In this document: positions 26,653-34,754 of the stretch, in pieces
How the letters are laid out: each line of letters opens with the position of its first letter
Position numbering within the stretch: position 1 is the first letter of the stretch
Source: Georgenia daeguensis
GTDB taxonomy: Bacteria; Actinomycetota; Actinomycetes; Actinomycetales; Actinomycetaceae
NCBI RefSeq assembly: GCF_039537705.1
Contig: NZ_BAABBA010000003.1
Span: forward strand, 124,001 to 188,000
Reading direction: 5' to 3'
Length of the DNA: 64,000 bases
The notes under the pieces: model-generated
What the model was told of the DNA's origin: nothing
The model's database searches: none
What the model saw: the letters and a program-made list of their open reading frames with translations, nothing else
Made by a program: the position numbers and the translations under genes

Positions 26653-26693
26653 GATTTCCGACGGCGGAGCCTCGGCTGCGTCGTCGGGAAATC
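26653..26693. terminator. Hairpin after uppP
   Basis: GATTTCC-GACG and CGTC-GGGAAATC form an imperfect inverted repeat starting 2 bp after the uppP stop. A T tract is absent. Just beyond it lies the mshC promoter. Confidence 0.5.
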
Positions 26694-26761
26694 TCCCGCG
26701 GCATCACCGGGCGCGTGGACGGCCGATCTGCCGGACGCTCGCCGCCGGTTAGCATCACCTG

Positions 26762-28033
26762 GTGCATTCCTGGTCCGCGCCCGACATCCCCTCCCTGCCC
26801 GGTCAGGGCCTCACCGTGCACCTGCACGACACCGCCGCCGGGGCGCTGACCCCCACGCGCGGCGCCGAGGAGCCCGCCACCCTCTACGTCTGCGGCATCA
26901 CCCCGTACGACGCCACGCACCTGGGCCACGCCAACACCTACGTCGGCTTCGACCTGCTCCTGCGCGCCTGGCGCGACGCGGGCCGCCGGGTGACCTACGT
27001 GCAGAACGTCACCGACGTCGACGACCCGCTGCTCGAGCGCGCCGACGAGACCGACGTCCACTGGCGCGAGCTCGCCCAGTCCCAGACGGACCTGTTCCGC
27101 TCGGACATGGAGACCCTGCGGGTCGTGCCTCCGGACCACTACGTCGGCGTCGTGGAGGCCATGGACCTCGTCGTGGCCGCCGTCGAGCGCATGCTCGCCG
27201 ACGGCACGGCCTACCGCGTGCCGGTACCCGAGGGGGCCGGCGGGGACGACCCGGAGCTCGGCGACGTCTACGCCGACCTCAGCGCCGACCCGCTCTTCGG
27301 CACGGGCGCGGGTCTCGATCCCGACGAGATGGTGAAGGTCTTCGCCGAGAACGGTGGCGACCCGGACCGGCCCGGCAAGCGCCACGCGCTGGACCCGCTG
27401 CTGTGGCGGCGCACCCGCCACGGCGAGCCCGACTGGGACGGGCGCAGCCTCGGCCGCGGCCGGGCGGGCTGGCACATCGAGTGCTCGTGCATCGCCGGGA
27501 AGTTCCTCGGCCAGCTCATCGAGGTGCAGGGCGGCGGGCGCGACCTCGTCTTCCCGCACCACGAGATGAGCGAGTCGCACCTGCGGGTGCTGCGCAACGT
27601 CCCCGCCCCGGTGATGGTGCACAGCCACGGCGGCATGGTGGCCTACGACGGCGAGAAGATGAGCAAGTCGCTCGGCAACCTCGTGCTGGTCTCCCGCCTC
27701 GTCGACGGCGGGGCCGACCCCATGGCCGTCCGGCTCGCCCTTCTCGGCCACCACTACCGGTCTGACTGGGAGTACACCGACGCGGACCTCGGCGCGGCGG
27801 CCGAGCGGCTGGCGACCTGGCGCCGCGCGACCTCCGCGACGGCGGGCCCCGCGGCCGAGCCGGTGCTCGAGCAGGTCCGCGAGGCCCTCGCCCGGGATCT
27901 CGACGCGCCGGCCGCGCTGGCCGCCGTCGACGCCTGGGCCGCCCGCGCGCTCGCGCACGACGCCGAGCAGGTCGACGGCGCACCGGAGCTGGTCCGGCGC
28001 ACCGTCGACGCGCTGCTCGGCGTGGCGCTGTAG
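26762..28033 (+). CDS. mshC: Cysteine--1-D-myo-inosityl 2-amino-2-deoxy-alpha-D-glucopyranoside ligase MshC
   Basis: 423 residues, a CysS-like ligase that joins cysteine to GlcN-Ins in mycothiol synthesis. The MshC signature is MHSWSAPDIPSLPG at the start; the class I aminoacyl-tRNA synthetase motifs are LGHANTY (HIGH) and GEKMSKSLG (KMSKS); zinc and cysteine binding use YVCGITPYD and HIECSCIAG. It is shorter than true CysS, lacking the tRNA-binding end. GTG 26762 lies 6 nt after TAGCAT, so the mRNA is probably leaderless. It shows that the host makes mycothiol. Confidence 0.95.
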   Translation: MHSWSAPDIPSLPGQGLTVHLHDTAAGALTPTRGAEEPATLYVCGITPYDATHLGHANTYVGFDLLLRAWRDAGRRVTYVQNVTDVDDPLLERADETDVHWRELAQSQTDLFRSDMETLRVVPPDHYVGVVEAMDLVVAAVERMLADGTAYRVPVPEGAGGDDPELGDVYADLSADPLFGTGAGLDPDEMVKVFAENGGDPDRPGKRHALDPLLWRRTRHGEPDWDGRSLGRGRAGWHIECSCIAGKFLGQLIEVQGGGRDLVFPHHEMSESHLRVLRNVPAPVMVHSHGGMVAYDGEKMSKSLGNLVLVSRLVDGGADPMAVRLALLGHHYRSDWEYTDADLGAAAERLATWRRATSATAGPAAEPVLEQVREALARDLDAPAALAAVDAWAARALAHDAEQVDGAPELVRRTVDALLGVAL

Positions 28034-28045
28034 GTCCTACGGGCT

Positions 28046-28276
28046 TCAGGCCTTCTGCACGGTGATCGACCAGCTGGCGTCGCCGCGGCGGTCGAACTCG
28101 GTGACCGGGTAGCCGTTCTCCGCCGCCCAGCGCGGGATGGAGTCGGTGGCCTGCGTGCAGTCGAAGTTGATGACGAGCTCGTCGCCCACCTCCAGGGCGG
28201 CGATGGCCTCCTTCGCCTCGACGAGCGGGAACGGGCAGACCTGGCCGTCGGTCTCGAGCACGGTCTTGATGGGCAT
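28046..28276 (-). CDS. TusA-like sulfurtransferase (sulfur carrier)
   Basis: 76 residues with the TusA motif VCPFPLVEAK; Cys14 is the persulfide-carrying residue. TusA-like proteins pass sulfane sulfur to thiolation, molybdopterin or cysteine pathways. The gene follows the YeeE/YedE transporter gene by 35 bp on the same strand; the pair corresponds to the known TsuA-TusA thiosulfate uptake pair. It is convergent with mshC, whose product needs cysteine. Confidence 0.9.
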   Translation of the reverse strand: MPIKTVLETDGQVCPFPLVEAKEAIAALEVGDELVINFDCTQATDSIPRWAAENGYPVTEFDRRGDASWSITVQKA

Positions 28277-28311
28277 GGTGGTCCTTCTCTCTGTGGTGGG
28301 CGTGGTGGGAG

Positions 28312-29370
28312 TCAGACGCCGGCGGTCGCCGGGACGGTGGATCGAGCGGCCGTGCGGGGGCCGCGCAGGACGAAGATCTTGGTGGCGATCCCCGTGCCCA
28401 GGAGCATGAAGGCGAACGAGAGCCAGCCCTGGTAGGAGAACTGGGCGGTCGCCACCATGGCGTTGCCGATGGTGCAGCCGCCGGCGAGCGCCGCGCCGAC
28501 GCCCATGCCGACACCGCCGACGATCGAGCGGACGGTGGTGGTGGCGTCGGGGACGCGGACGCGGAACTCGCCGGAGCCCTTGGCGGCGATGAAGGAGCCG
28601 AGCAGGATGCCGGCCACGAGCAGCACGCCCCAGTCGACGAGCTCGGCGTCGCCGGTGACGAGGAAGGTCACCGCGTTGGCGGAGGGCGTGGTGATGCCGA
28701 GCCCGGCCTCACGGCCGGTGGCCGTGCTGAGCGGCCACGCGAGGATCGCGATGATCCCGATGACGACCGCCGTCGAGAACGCGCCCCAGGGCTTCTCGAA
28801 GAGCAGGTGCGCCAGCCCGGTGCGGCGCGGCGGCAGCGTGGCCACCTTCAGGGTGCGCACGGACAGGTGTCGGTGGACGAGGTACAGCACGCCGGCGCCG
28901 AGGGCGGCGACGAGGAACCAGGAGCTGACGCCCAGGGTCTCGTGGATCGTGGTGGCCGGCACGGTGATGCCGCGGGCCCAGGCGGTGAAGTCGCCCAGGA
29001 CGCCGTTCTTCATCACGCCGGCCGAGAGCGCGTAGAAGATCAGCGCGAACCAGGAACCGACGAGGCCCTCGCCGGAGCGGTAGTAGGTGCCGGTGGCGCA
29101 GCCGCCGGCGAGCACGATGGCGAAGCCGAAGATCAGCGCGCCGACCACGGTGGCGGGCAGCGCGAGCGGCTGGTCGGCGGGGCCGATGACGCCCATGCCC
29201 TGCATGGCGGCGATCCCGACCGCCTGGATGGCGATGACGATGAGGAACGCGGTGAGCCACCGCGTGCTGCGCGCGACGAACACGTCGCGGAAGGCGCCGG
29301 TGACGCAGAAGCGTCCGCGCTGCATGGCGAAGCCGAGCGCTGCGCCGAGGAGAAGCCCGGTGAGGAGCAT
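28312..29370 (-). CDS. YeeE/YedE family sulfur (thiosulfate) transporter, TsuA-like
   Basis: 352-residue polytopic membrane protein. Conserved cysteines lie in the family contexts GRFCVTGAF, AGGCATGTYYRSGEG and AGGCTIGNA; in TsuA these carry thiosulfate through the membrane. Two homologous halves are visible. ATG 29370 is chosen; 8 more residues are possible upstream but the family starts with MLLTGLLLG. It is preceded by a short leader peptide gene and GC-rich hairpins, which suggests control by sulfur or cysteine supply. Confidence 0.88.
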   Translation of the reverse strand: MLLTGLLLGAALGFAMQRGRFCVTGAFRDVFVARSTRWLTAFLIVIAIQAVGIAAMQGMGVIGPADQPLALPATVVGALIFGFAIVLAGGCATGTYYRSGEGLVGSWFALIFYALSAGVMKNGVLGDFTAWARGITVPATTIHETLGVSSWFLVAALGAGVLYLVHRHLSVRTLKVATLPPRRTGLAHLLFEKPWGAFSTAVVIGIIAILAWPLSTATGREAGLGITTPSANAVTFLVTGDAELVDWGVLLVAGILLGSFIAAKGSGEFRVRVPDATTTVRSIVGGVGMGVGAALAGGCTIGNAMVATAQFSYQGWLSFAFMLLGTGIATKIFVLRGPRTAARSTVPATAGV

Positions 29371-29421
29371 GGAAGGTCCTGTCTGCCTGGGCACGCCGGG
29401 TTGTCGAGGCGTGCGTGGTCC

Positions 29422-29503
29422 GCGCGCCGCGGGCGCGCCGGAGGGGAGGTGCGGAACGGGAGGGGCGCCCCGGAGGGGCGGTGCAGCGGCCGGTCAGGGC
29501 CGC
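29422..29503 (-). promoter_or_regulatory. Candidate attenuator between the leader peptide and the YeeE transporter gene
   Basis: On the minus strand, directly after the leader stop, three short GC-rich hairpins follow one another: GCGGCC/GGCCGC (29486-29503), the palindrome GGGGCGCCCC (29462-29471) and GCGCGCC/GGCGCGC (29422-29438). Ribosome stalling on the leader could decide which form. Alternative pairings were not computed, and no T tract is present. Confidence 0.4.
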
Positions 29504-29507
29504 GGGA

Positions 29508-29597
29508 TCAGGCCCGACACGTTGCGGAGGAGATCCGCATCAGGTCGACGTGACGGCGGGAGCGCAGCATGAGCGCCGCGGCGCACAGGTGGTGCAC
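29508..29597 (-). CDS. Putative cysteine/sulfur-responsive leader peptide
   Basis: 29-residue peptide starting at GTG 29597 behind an AGAGGAG ribosome site. It contains SRRHVDLMRISSATC, matching the (S)RRHVDLxRxSSAxC pattern of short actinobacterial leader peptides that occur before sulfur-metabolism genes. Cysteines are at residue 5 and residue 27, the second three codons before the stop. It precedes the YeeE/TsuA-TusA genes by 137 bp on the same strand. Ribosome progress through its Cys and Arg codons may control the downstream genes. Confidence 0.78.
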   Translation of the reverse strand: MHHLCAAALMLRSRRHVDLMRISSATCRA

Positions 29598-29913
29598 CAG
29601 AGTCTCCTCTCGTCGTCCGTGGGCTGGATCCTGCACGGCCGCCGTGCGGCGGACGCGCGGCGGCGACGTTACGGACGACCGGGGGAGCGGTCGAGACCCG
29701 ATTCCGTGATTGCCGCCGTCGTCCCGGCTTTCGGACACGACGCTGAGCGGGTCTCGCGATCCGGACAGGGGTTGCGCCGTGCCGGTGCGGCCGGGTCGAC
29801 CTGGAGCCCCCGGAGGATCTCCGGGAGTCCTGCGCGGATGCGAGCACGGGTCCCGGGGCGGAAGGGGAGGGGCTGGATAGCCTGGGGCCCTGGTTCACGA
29901 CGGGGAGGCTGCT
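29598..29913. other. Divergent promoter region between the sulfur leader and the oxidoreductase gene
   Basis: 316 bp without a supportable gene. GAGACCCG (29693-29700) and CGGGTCTC (29748-29755) form an 8-bp inverted repeat with a 47-bp spacer, a possible regulator site. A TAGCCT box near 29879 lies 30 nt before the oxidoreductase start and may be its -10 element. Confidence 0.35.
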
Positions 29914-30903
29914 GTGTCTGACATCCGGTGGGGCGTGCTCGGTGCGGCGCGGATCGCGCGAAAGCAGGTGATCCCGGCGATCCGTCGCGCCGGGGCGGGC
30001 GAGGTGGTCGCCGTCGCCTCGGCCAGCGGCAACGCCGAGCGCTACGCCGCGGAGGTGGGCATCCCGCGGGCGTACGCCGGCTACGACGAGCTGCTCGCCG
30101 ACCCGGGGGTCGACGCGGTCTACATCGCCCTGCCCAACGCCCATCACATGCGGTGGATCCTCGCCGCGGCCCGGGCCGGCAAGCACGTCCTGTGCGAGAA
30201 GCCGATCGTGCTCGGCACCGCGGAGCTCGAGGAGGTCACGGCCGCCTGCGCGGACGCCGGCGTGCAGCTGGCCGAGGCCTTCATGTACCGCCACCACCCC
30301 CAGCTGCGGCGCCTGCGCGAGCTGCTGGACGCCGGGGCGATCGGCGACCTCGTGACGGTCGAGTCGTCCTTCCACTTCACGCTGCCGCGGTCCGAGCCGC
30401 CCGACATCCGTCTGCGCCGCGACCTCGGGGGCGGGGCCCTGCGGGACATCGGCTGCTACCCGGTGGACCTGCTCGGCTGGCTCACCGGCGCCGAGCCCGA
30501 CGACCTCGGCGTCGTCGCCCACCGCGACACGCCCGACGGAGCCGACACGAGGACGGCCGTCGCCGCCCGGTACGGCGCCGTCACCGCCACCCTGCACTGC
30601 TCCTTCGACGCGCCGTTCCGCGCCGAGGCCCGGCTCATCGGCACCACCGGCACCATCGAGCTCCCCGACGTCTTCCGCGCCGACCAGCGCGGCGGCACCG
30701 CCCGGATCCGCGTCGAGCGGGACGGCGACGTCTCCGTCGTCGAGGTGGAGGGCGACCAGTACGGCGAGCAGGTGGCCGCCTTCGCCCGGCGCGTCGCGGA
30801 CGGCGTCGAGGACGCCGCGGGTACGGCGCTCACCGCCCGCACGGCGGCGACGCTGGAACGCATCGCCGCGGCCGCGGGACAGACGGCCTCCTCGGTGCTG
30901 TAG
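29914..30903 (+). CDS. Gfo/Idh/MocA family oxidoreductase
   Basis: 329 residues. N-terminal Rossmann domain (WGVLGAARIARKQ), the conserved CEKPIVLG of the family with its catalytic Lys, and the C-terminal beta-sheet domain (GGGALRDIGCYPVDLLGWLTG with the conserved Asp and Cys/His region). It should oxidise or reduce a sugar or cyclitol with NAD(P). The substrate is not evident from the neighbours. GTG 29914 has GGGGAGG upstream at suitable distance. Confidence 0.9.
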   Translation: MSDIRWGVLGAARIARKQVIPAIRRAGAGEVVAVASASGNAERYAAEVGIPRAYAGYDELLADPGVDAVYIALPNAHHMRWILAAARAGKHVLCEKPIVLGTAELEEVTAACADAGVQLAEAFMYRHHPQLRRLRELLDAGAIGDLVTVESSFHFTLPRSEPPDIRLRRDLGGGALRDIGCYPVDLLGWLTGAEPDDLGVVAHRDTPDGADTRTAVAARYGAVTATLHCSFDAPFRAEARLIGTTGTIELPDVFRADQRGGTARIRVERDGDVSVVEVEGDQYGEQVAAFARRVADGVEDAAGTALTARTAATLERIAAAAGQTASSVL

Positions 30904-30927
30904 CTCCGCGGGTCTGCCCGGGTCTGC

Positions 30928-30947
30928 CCGAGTCGCGGTCGACTCGG
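30928..30947 (+). terminator. Hairpin after the Gfo/Idh/MocA gene
   Basis: CCGAGTCG-CGGT-CGACTCGG, a perfect 8-bp stem with a four-base loop, 25 bp after the stop, between convergent genes. No T tract. Confidence 0.5.
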
Positions 30948-31032
30948 TGGGGCCGATGCGTGCCAGGGGGGCGGATCTCGGTGGGCCGAGGCCGCCGGGG
31001 GCTGGAGCCCGGTGGGCGCGGCCCGCCGGCGC

Positions 31033-31971
31033 TCAGAGCCCGGTGGGGCCCGGCCCGCCCTTGTCGCCCCGGCTGTCCCGACGGCGCAGGTACCGCTCGA
31101 ACTCCCGCGCGATCGCCTCGCCGGAGGCCTCGGGCAGGTCGGCGGTGTCCTTGACCTCCTCGAGCTGCTGGATGTACTCCGCGACGTCGGGGTCCTGGCC
31201 GGCGAGCTCGTCGACCCCCGCCTGCCACGCCCGGGCGTCCTCAGGCAGGTCGCCCACCGGCAGCGGCTCGCCGACGAGCTCCTCCAGGCGCAGCAGGATG
31301 GCCAGGGTCGCCTTCGGTGAGGGCGGCTGGGCGACGTAGTGCGGCACCGCCGCCCACACGCTGAGGGTGTGCAGGTTCTGCTCGGCGGCGAAGTGGGTGA
31401 GCACGCCGACGATGCCGGAGGGGCCCTCGTACTCCGAACCCTCGACGCCCAGCAGCGCCTGGACCTGGGGGTCGTTGGAGCTGGTCTGCACCGGGATGGG
31501 CCGGGAGTGCGGCACGTCGGCGAGCAGGGCGCCGACGCCGACGACCGTGCCCACGCCGAGCCCGCGGGCGACCTCGAGGATCTCCTCGCAGTAGTCGCGC
31601 CAGTGGAACGAGGGCTCGACGCCCTGGACCAGCACCACCCGGCGTCCCGAGATCGGCGCCCGCGCCACCGACACGGTGGTCGAGGGCCAGGTCAGCTCAC
31701 GCGTGCCGTCCGGCCCCATCCCCACGTGCGGGCGGTTGACCTGGAAGTCGTGGTAGTCCTGCGCGTCGAGCTCGTGGACCACCTGCGCGTCCCACGCCTC
31801 GGCGACGATGTCCAGCGCCTGCGTCGCGGCACCGCCGGCATCGTTCCAGCCCTCGAACGAGGCGAGCAGGATGGCGGGCGGGAGCTCCTTGCCCGCGGCC
31901 TTCCCCTCGGGAGCCTCGTCCGGCCGGTTCTCGCCGGCGGGCCCCTGCTTGCTCGGATCCGTGCTGGTCAT
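31033..31971 (-). CDS. PAC2 family protein (proteasome assembly chaperone-like fold)
   Basis: 312 residues. After 28 low-complexity residues the PAC2 domain begins (ILLASFEGWNDAGGAATQAL) and continues to about residue 250 (GVLTHFAAEQNLHTLSVWAAVPHYV). PAC2 proteins are found beside the Pup-proteasome genes in actinobacteria (Rv2125 in M. tuberculosis), but their function there is unsettled. ATG 31971 follows TAGGGT by 6 nt. Only 32 bp separate it from the divergent HAD gene, so the two promoters must interleave. Confidence 0.88.
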   Translation of the reverse strand: MTSTDPSKQGPAGENRPDEAPEGKAAGKELPPAILLASFEGWNDAGGAATQALDIVAEAWDAQVVHELDAQDYHDFQVNRPHVGMGPDGTRELTWPSTTVSVARAPISGRRVVLVQGVEPSFHWRDYCEEILEVARGLGVGTVVGVGALLADVPHSRPIPVQTSSNDPQVQALLGVEGSEYEGPSGIVGVLTHFAAEQNLHTLSVWAAVPHYVAQPPSPKATLAILLRLEELVGEPLPVGDLPEDARAWQAGVDELAGQDPDVAEYIQQLEEVKDTADLPEASGEAIAREFERYLRRRDSRGDKGGPGPTGL

Positions 31972-32003
31972 GCAGCAACCCTAGGCGTCGTTATGGTGCT
32001 CGG

Positions 32004-32711
32004 GTGAGCATGAGGCAGCTACCGGACGCCGTGTTGTGGGACATGGACGGCACGTTGGTCGACACCGAGCCCTACTGGATGGCGGCGGAGACCGCGGTCG
32101 TGTCCCGGCACGGCGGCACGTGGACGCAGGAGCAGGGGTTGCAGCTGGTCGGCAACGACCTGATCACCTCCGCCCGGATCATCCAGGAGCAGACCGGCAT
32201 CGGCGGCGCGCCGGAGGACCTCGTCGAGGAGATCCTCGCCGGGGTGGTGGCCCGGGTGCGGGAGAACGGGGCGCCGTGGCGACCCGGGGCGCTCGAGCTG
32301 CTGGGCGAGCTCCGCGCGGCGGGCGTGCCGTGCGCCCTGGTGACGATGTCCTACGAGAGCTTCGCCGGCGCGGTCGTCGAGGCCGCCCCGGCCGGCACGT
32401 TCCAGGCGGTCGTGACGGGTGACCAGGTGAGCCGCGGCAAGCCGCATCCCGAGGCGTACCTGACGGCCGCCGAGCGGCTCGGCGTGGACGTCACCCGCTG
32501 CGTCGCTATCGAGGACTCCACCGTGGGCGTCACCGCGGCGCTGGCGTCGGGGGCCCGGACCATCGCGGTGCCGCTCATGGTCGAGGTGGCCGCGCAGGAC
32601 AGGCTGAGCCGGCTGCGCTCGCTCGAGGGCGCGGACCTGGACCTGCTGGCGCGGATCCTCGACGGCGAGGTCGTGGACGAGCTGGCGACGGCGGCACGCG
32701 CGAGGCGCTGA
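32004..32711 (+). CDS. HAD family hydrolase (beta-phosphoglucomutase/phosphatase type)
   Basis: 235 residues with the HAD motifs in order: LWDMDGTLVDTE (nucleophile Asp), VTMSYESF (Thr/Ser motif II region), RGKPHPEAYL (Lys) and CVAIEDSTVGVTAA (acidic motif). A helical cap lies between motifs I and II, so small phosphorylated metabolites are likely substrates. GTG 32004 is favoured over ATG 32010 because TATGGT lies 6 nt before it. Divergent from the PAC2 gene. Confidence 0.9.
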   Translation: MSMRQLPDAVLWDMDGTLVDTEPYWMAAETAVVSRHGGTWTQEQGLQLVGNDLITSARIIQEQTGIGGAPEDLVEEILAGVVARVRENGAPWRPGALELLGELRAAGVPCALVTMSYESFAGAVVEAAPAGTFQAVVTGDQVSRGKPHPEAYLTAAERLGVDVTRCVAIEDSTVGVTAALASGARTIAVPLMVEVAAQDRLSRLRSLEGADLDLLARILDGEVVDELATAARARR

Positions 32712-32843
32712 CGAAGGCATCGCGCTTCACCGGTCGAGGGTCCTGACGGCCTCGAACCGGTACCAAAGGTGGATGTTTCGGCCGCGCGAATGGGTGAAAC
32801 TCCTGCGCATGACTGATGGCATCCGTCGTCCGGGAGGGCGTCG

Positions 32844-33584
32844 ATGAGCGGCGAGCTGCTCGCGCCGCTGGTGGTCCTGGCGCTGATCGACAGCACCAGC
32901 TTCGGCACCCTCCTGATCCCGCTGTGGCTCATGCTGACGCCCGGGAGGCTCAGGCCGGGCCGGATCTTGGGCTTCCTGGCCACCGTGGCCGCCTTCTACC
33001 TCGTCGTGGGCGTCGCCCTTCTGGGCGGCGCGCTCGCCTTCCTCGACCAGCTCGGCGAGGGCCTCGACAGCCCCGGCGCCCGGGTGGTGCAGCTCGTGGT
33101 CGGCGTGGTGCTGCTCGTGCTCGGGCTGACCGTGGAGCCGCTGACGAAGGCCGGCAAGGCCAGGAGGGCGGCCCGGCGGGCGGCGCGGCGGGCGGAGCAG
33201 GGGCCGGGCCGGGTCGAGCGATGGCGCGCGCGTGCGGGATCGGGGGAAGGCTCGGTCCGCGGTCTCGTCGGTCTCGCCCTGACCGCCACCACGGTGGAGC
33301 TCGGCTCGATGCTGCCGTACCTCGGGGCGATCGGTCTGCTGTCCACGTCCGGGGCGTCCGTGGGCGAGGGGGCGGTCGTCCTGGCGGGCTACTGCCTCGT
33401 CATGATCGCGCCGGCGCTGGTGCTGCTGGTCCTCCGCGTCGTGCTGCACGAGCGGGTCTCGCCCGCCCTGGCCAGGCTGGAGGCCTGGCTGTCCAGGAAC
33501 TCGCGCGAGGCGCTGGCCTGGGTGCTGTTCCTCCTCGGTCTCTACCTCACCGGCGGGGCCGTGCAGGCCCTGGGGATCGGCTGA
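32844..33584 (+). CDS. GAP family (Sap-like) membrane protein
   Basis: 246 residues with six hydrophobic segments in two groups of three, separated by a very basic loop (residues 108-135). It matches the GAP/Sap (sulfolipid-addressing protein-like) family of actinobacterial membrane proteins, distantly related to LysE-type exporters. Role unknown; an export function is possible. Start ATG 32844 with GGAGGG upstream. The 132 bp before it hold nothing clear. Confidence 0.75.
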   Translation: MSGELLAPLVVLALIDSTSFGTLLIPLWLMLTPGRLRPGRILGFLATVAAFYLVVGVALLGGALAFLDQLGEGLDSPGARVVQLVVGVVLLVLGLTVEPLTKAGKARRAARRAARRAEQGPGRVERWRARAGSGEGSVRGLVGLALTATTVELGSMLPYLGAIGLLSTSGASVGEGAVVLAGYCLVMIAPALVLLVLRVVLHERVSPALARLEAWLSRNSREALAWVLFLLGLYLTGGAVQALGIG

Positions 33585-33593
33585 GGCCAGCCG

Positions 33594-34652
33594 TCACGCG
33601 CCCTGGACGGTGAGCAGGTGCTCCACGCCCTCCGGGGGCAGCGGCGGCACCTCGCCGCCGAAGGCCGGGCACAGCGACTGGAACGAGCACCACGAGCACA
33701 GCTTGGACGTCCGGTAGGTGAAGTCCCGGGCGCGGGCGGCGCCCGCGATCGACTCCCACAGGCCCTCGAGGTCCCGCTCCAGCGCGACGAGCTCCTCCTC
33801 GACCGGGTCGTGCGTCAGGGTGCGGCCGTCGCCGAGGTAGACGAGCTGGAGCCGCGCGGGCACCCGGCCGTGCAGCTTCCACAGCATGAGGGCGTAGAAG
33901 CGCATCTGGAACAGCGCCTCGTCCTGGAACCGCGGGTTCGGCGAGCGGCCCGTCTTGTAGTCGACCACCCGGACCATGCCGTTCGGCGCGACGTCCACCC
34001 GGTCCACGTACCCGCGCAGCAGGATCCCCGAGGCGAGCTCCGTCTCCACGAGCATCTCGCGCTCGGCCGGCTCGAGCCGGGTCGGGTTCTCCATCCGGAA
34101 GTACTGGGTCAGCAGGCTGCGCGCCTCCGCCAGCCAGGCGCCGAGATCCTCCGGGCCGGCGAACATGCCCAGCACGTCGGGCCGCGACGCCTGAAGCTCC
34201 TGCCACTGCGGGTCCAGGAGCTCCTGGGCCGCCTGCTCGGTGCGCCCCGCCGCCGGCAGGTCGAAGAGGTGCTCGAGGACGGCGTGGACCAGCGAGCCCT
34301 TGACCGCGGCCTGGCTGGGCGGCTCGGGCAGCCGGTCGACCGCGCGGTAGCGGAAGAGCAGCGGGCACTGGCGGAAGTCCTTCGCCCGCGAGGGTGAGAT
34401 CGCCGCACGACGACGGGCCGGCGTGGCCGCCTCCTCCGGCGTCGCGGCGTCGGGGGTGGGGGCGTCCGGGCTGGGGGCGTCGGGCGTCAGGACGTCCGGG
34501 GAGGCCCCGGGGAGAACGGCACCGGCGGGGGAGACCCGGTCGGGGACGACGGCGGTGGCCTCCCGGAGGGCCGGCTCCAACGTCGTCCCGGCGTCCCGGT
34601 CCGTCAGTCCGGGCACCGGCGCGGCCTGGTGCTGCGTCGTCGTCTGCGTCAT
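33594..34652 (-). CDS. RecB family exonuclease (PD-(D/E)XK nuclease with Fe-S cysteines)
   Basis: 352 residues. After a Pro/Ala-rich stretch of about 80 residues with repeated SPDAPTPDA units, the Cas4/AddB-like nuclease begins at AISPSRAKDFRQCP. The active site is GYVDRVDVAPNG with VVDYKTGRSP. One Cys in FRQCP and three in KLCSWCSFQSLCPAF (CxxC-x5-C) make the set that binds a 4Fe-4S cluster in this family. It corresponds in place to Rv2119. TAACGT lies 7 nt before ATG 34652. Likely a DNA repair nuclease of unknown partner. Confidence 0.88.
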   Translation of the reverse strand: MTQTTTQHQAAPVPGLTDRDAGTTLEPALREATAVVPDRVSPAGAVLPGASPDVLTPDAPSPDAPTPDAATPEEAATPARRRAAISPSRAKDFRQCPLLFRYRAVDRLPEPPSQAAVKGSLVHAVLEHLFDLPAAGRTEQAAQELLDPQWQELQASRPDVLGMFAGPEDLGAWLAEARSLLTQYFRMENPTRLEPAEREMLVETELASGILLRGYVDRVDVAPNGMVRVVDYKTGRSPNPRFQDEALFQMRFYALMLWKLHGRVPARLQLVYLGDGRTLTHDPVEEELVALERDLEGLWESIAGAARARDFTYRTSKLCSWCSFQSLCPAFGGEVPPLPPEGVEHLLTVQGA

Positions 34653-34754
34653 GCCGGCCACGTTAACCCCGGGCACCGACACCGCCGGTGAAGGCACCGC
34701 CGGCTGTGGACGGCGTGGCGCGGCCGAGGACTGCGTCCCGCATAGGCTGGGGAG

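Noticed and set aside
29508..29738. A 76-residue version of the sulfur leader peptide
   Set aside because: The upstream part is unconserved Arg/Pro-rich sequence; the ribosome site AGAGGAG directly before GTG 29597 and the family length favour the 29-residue form.
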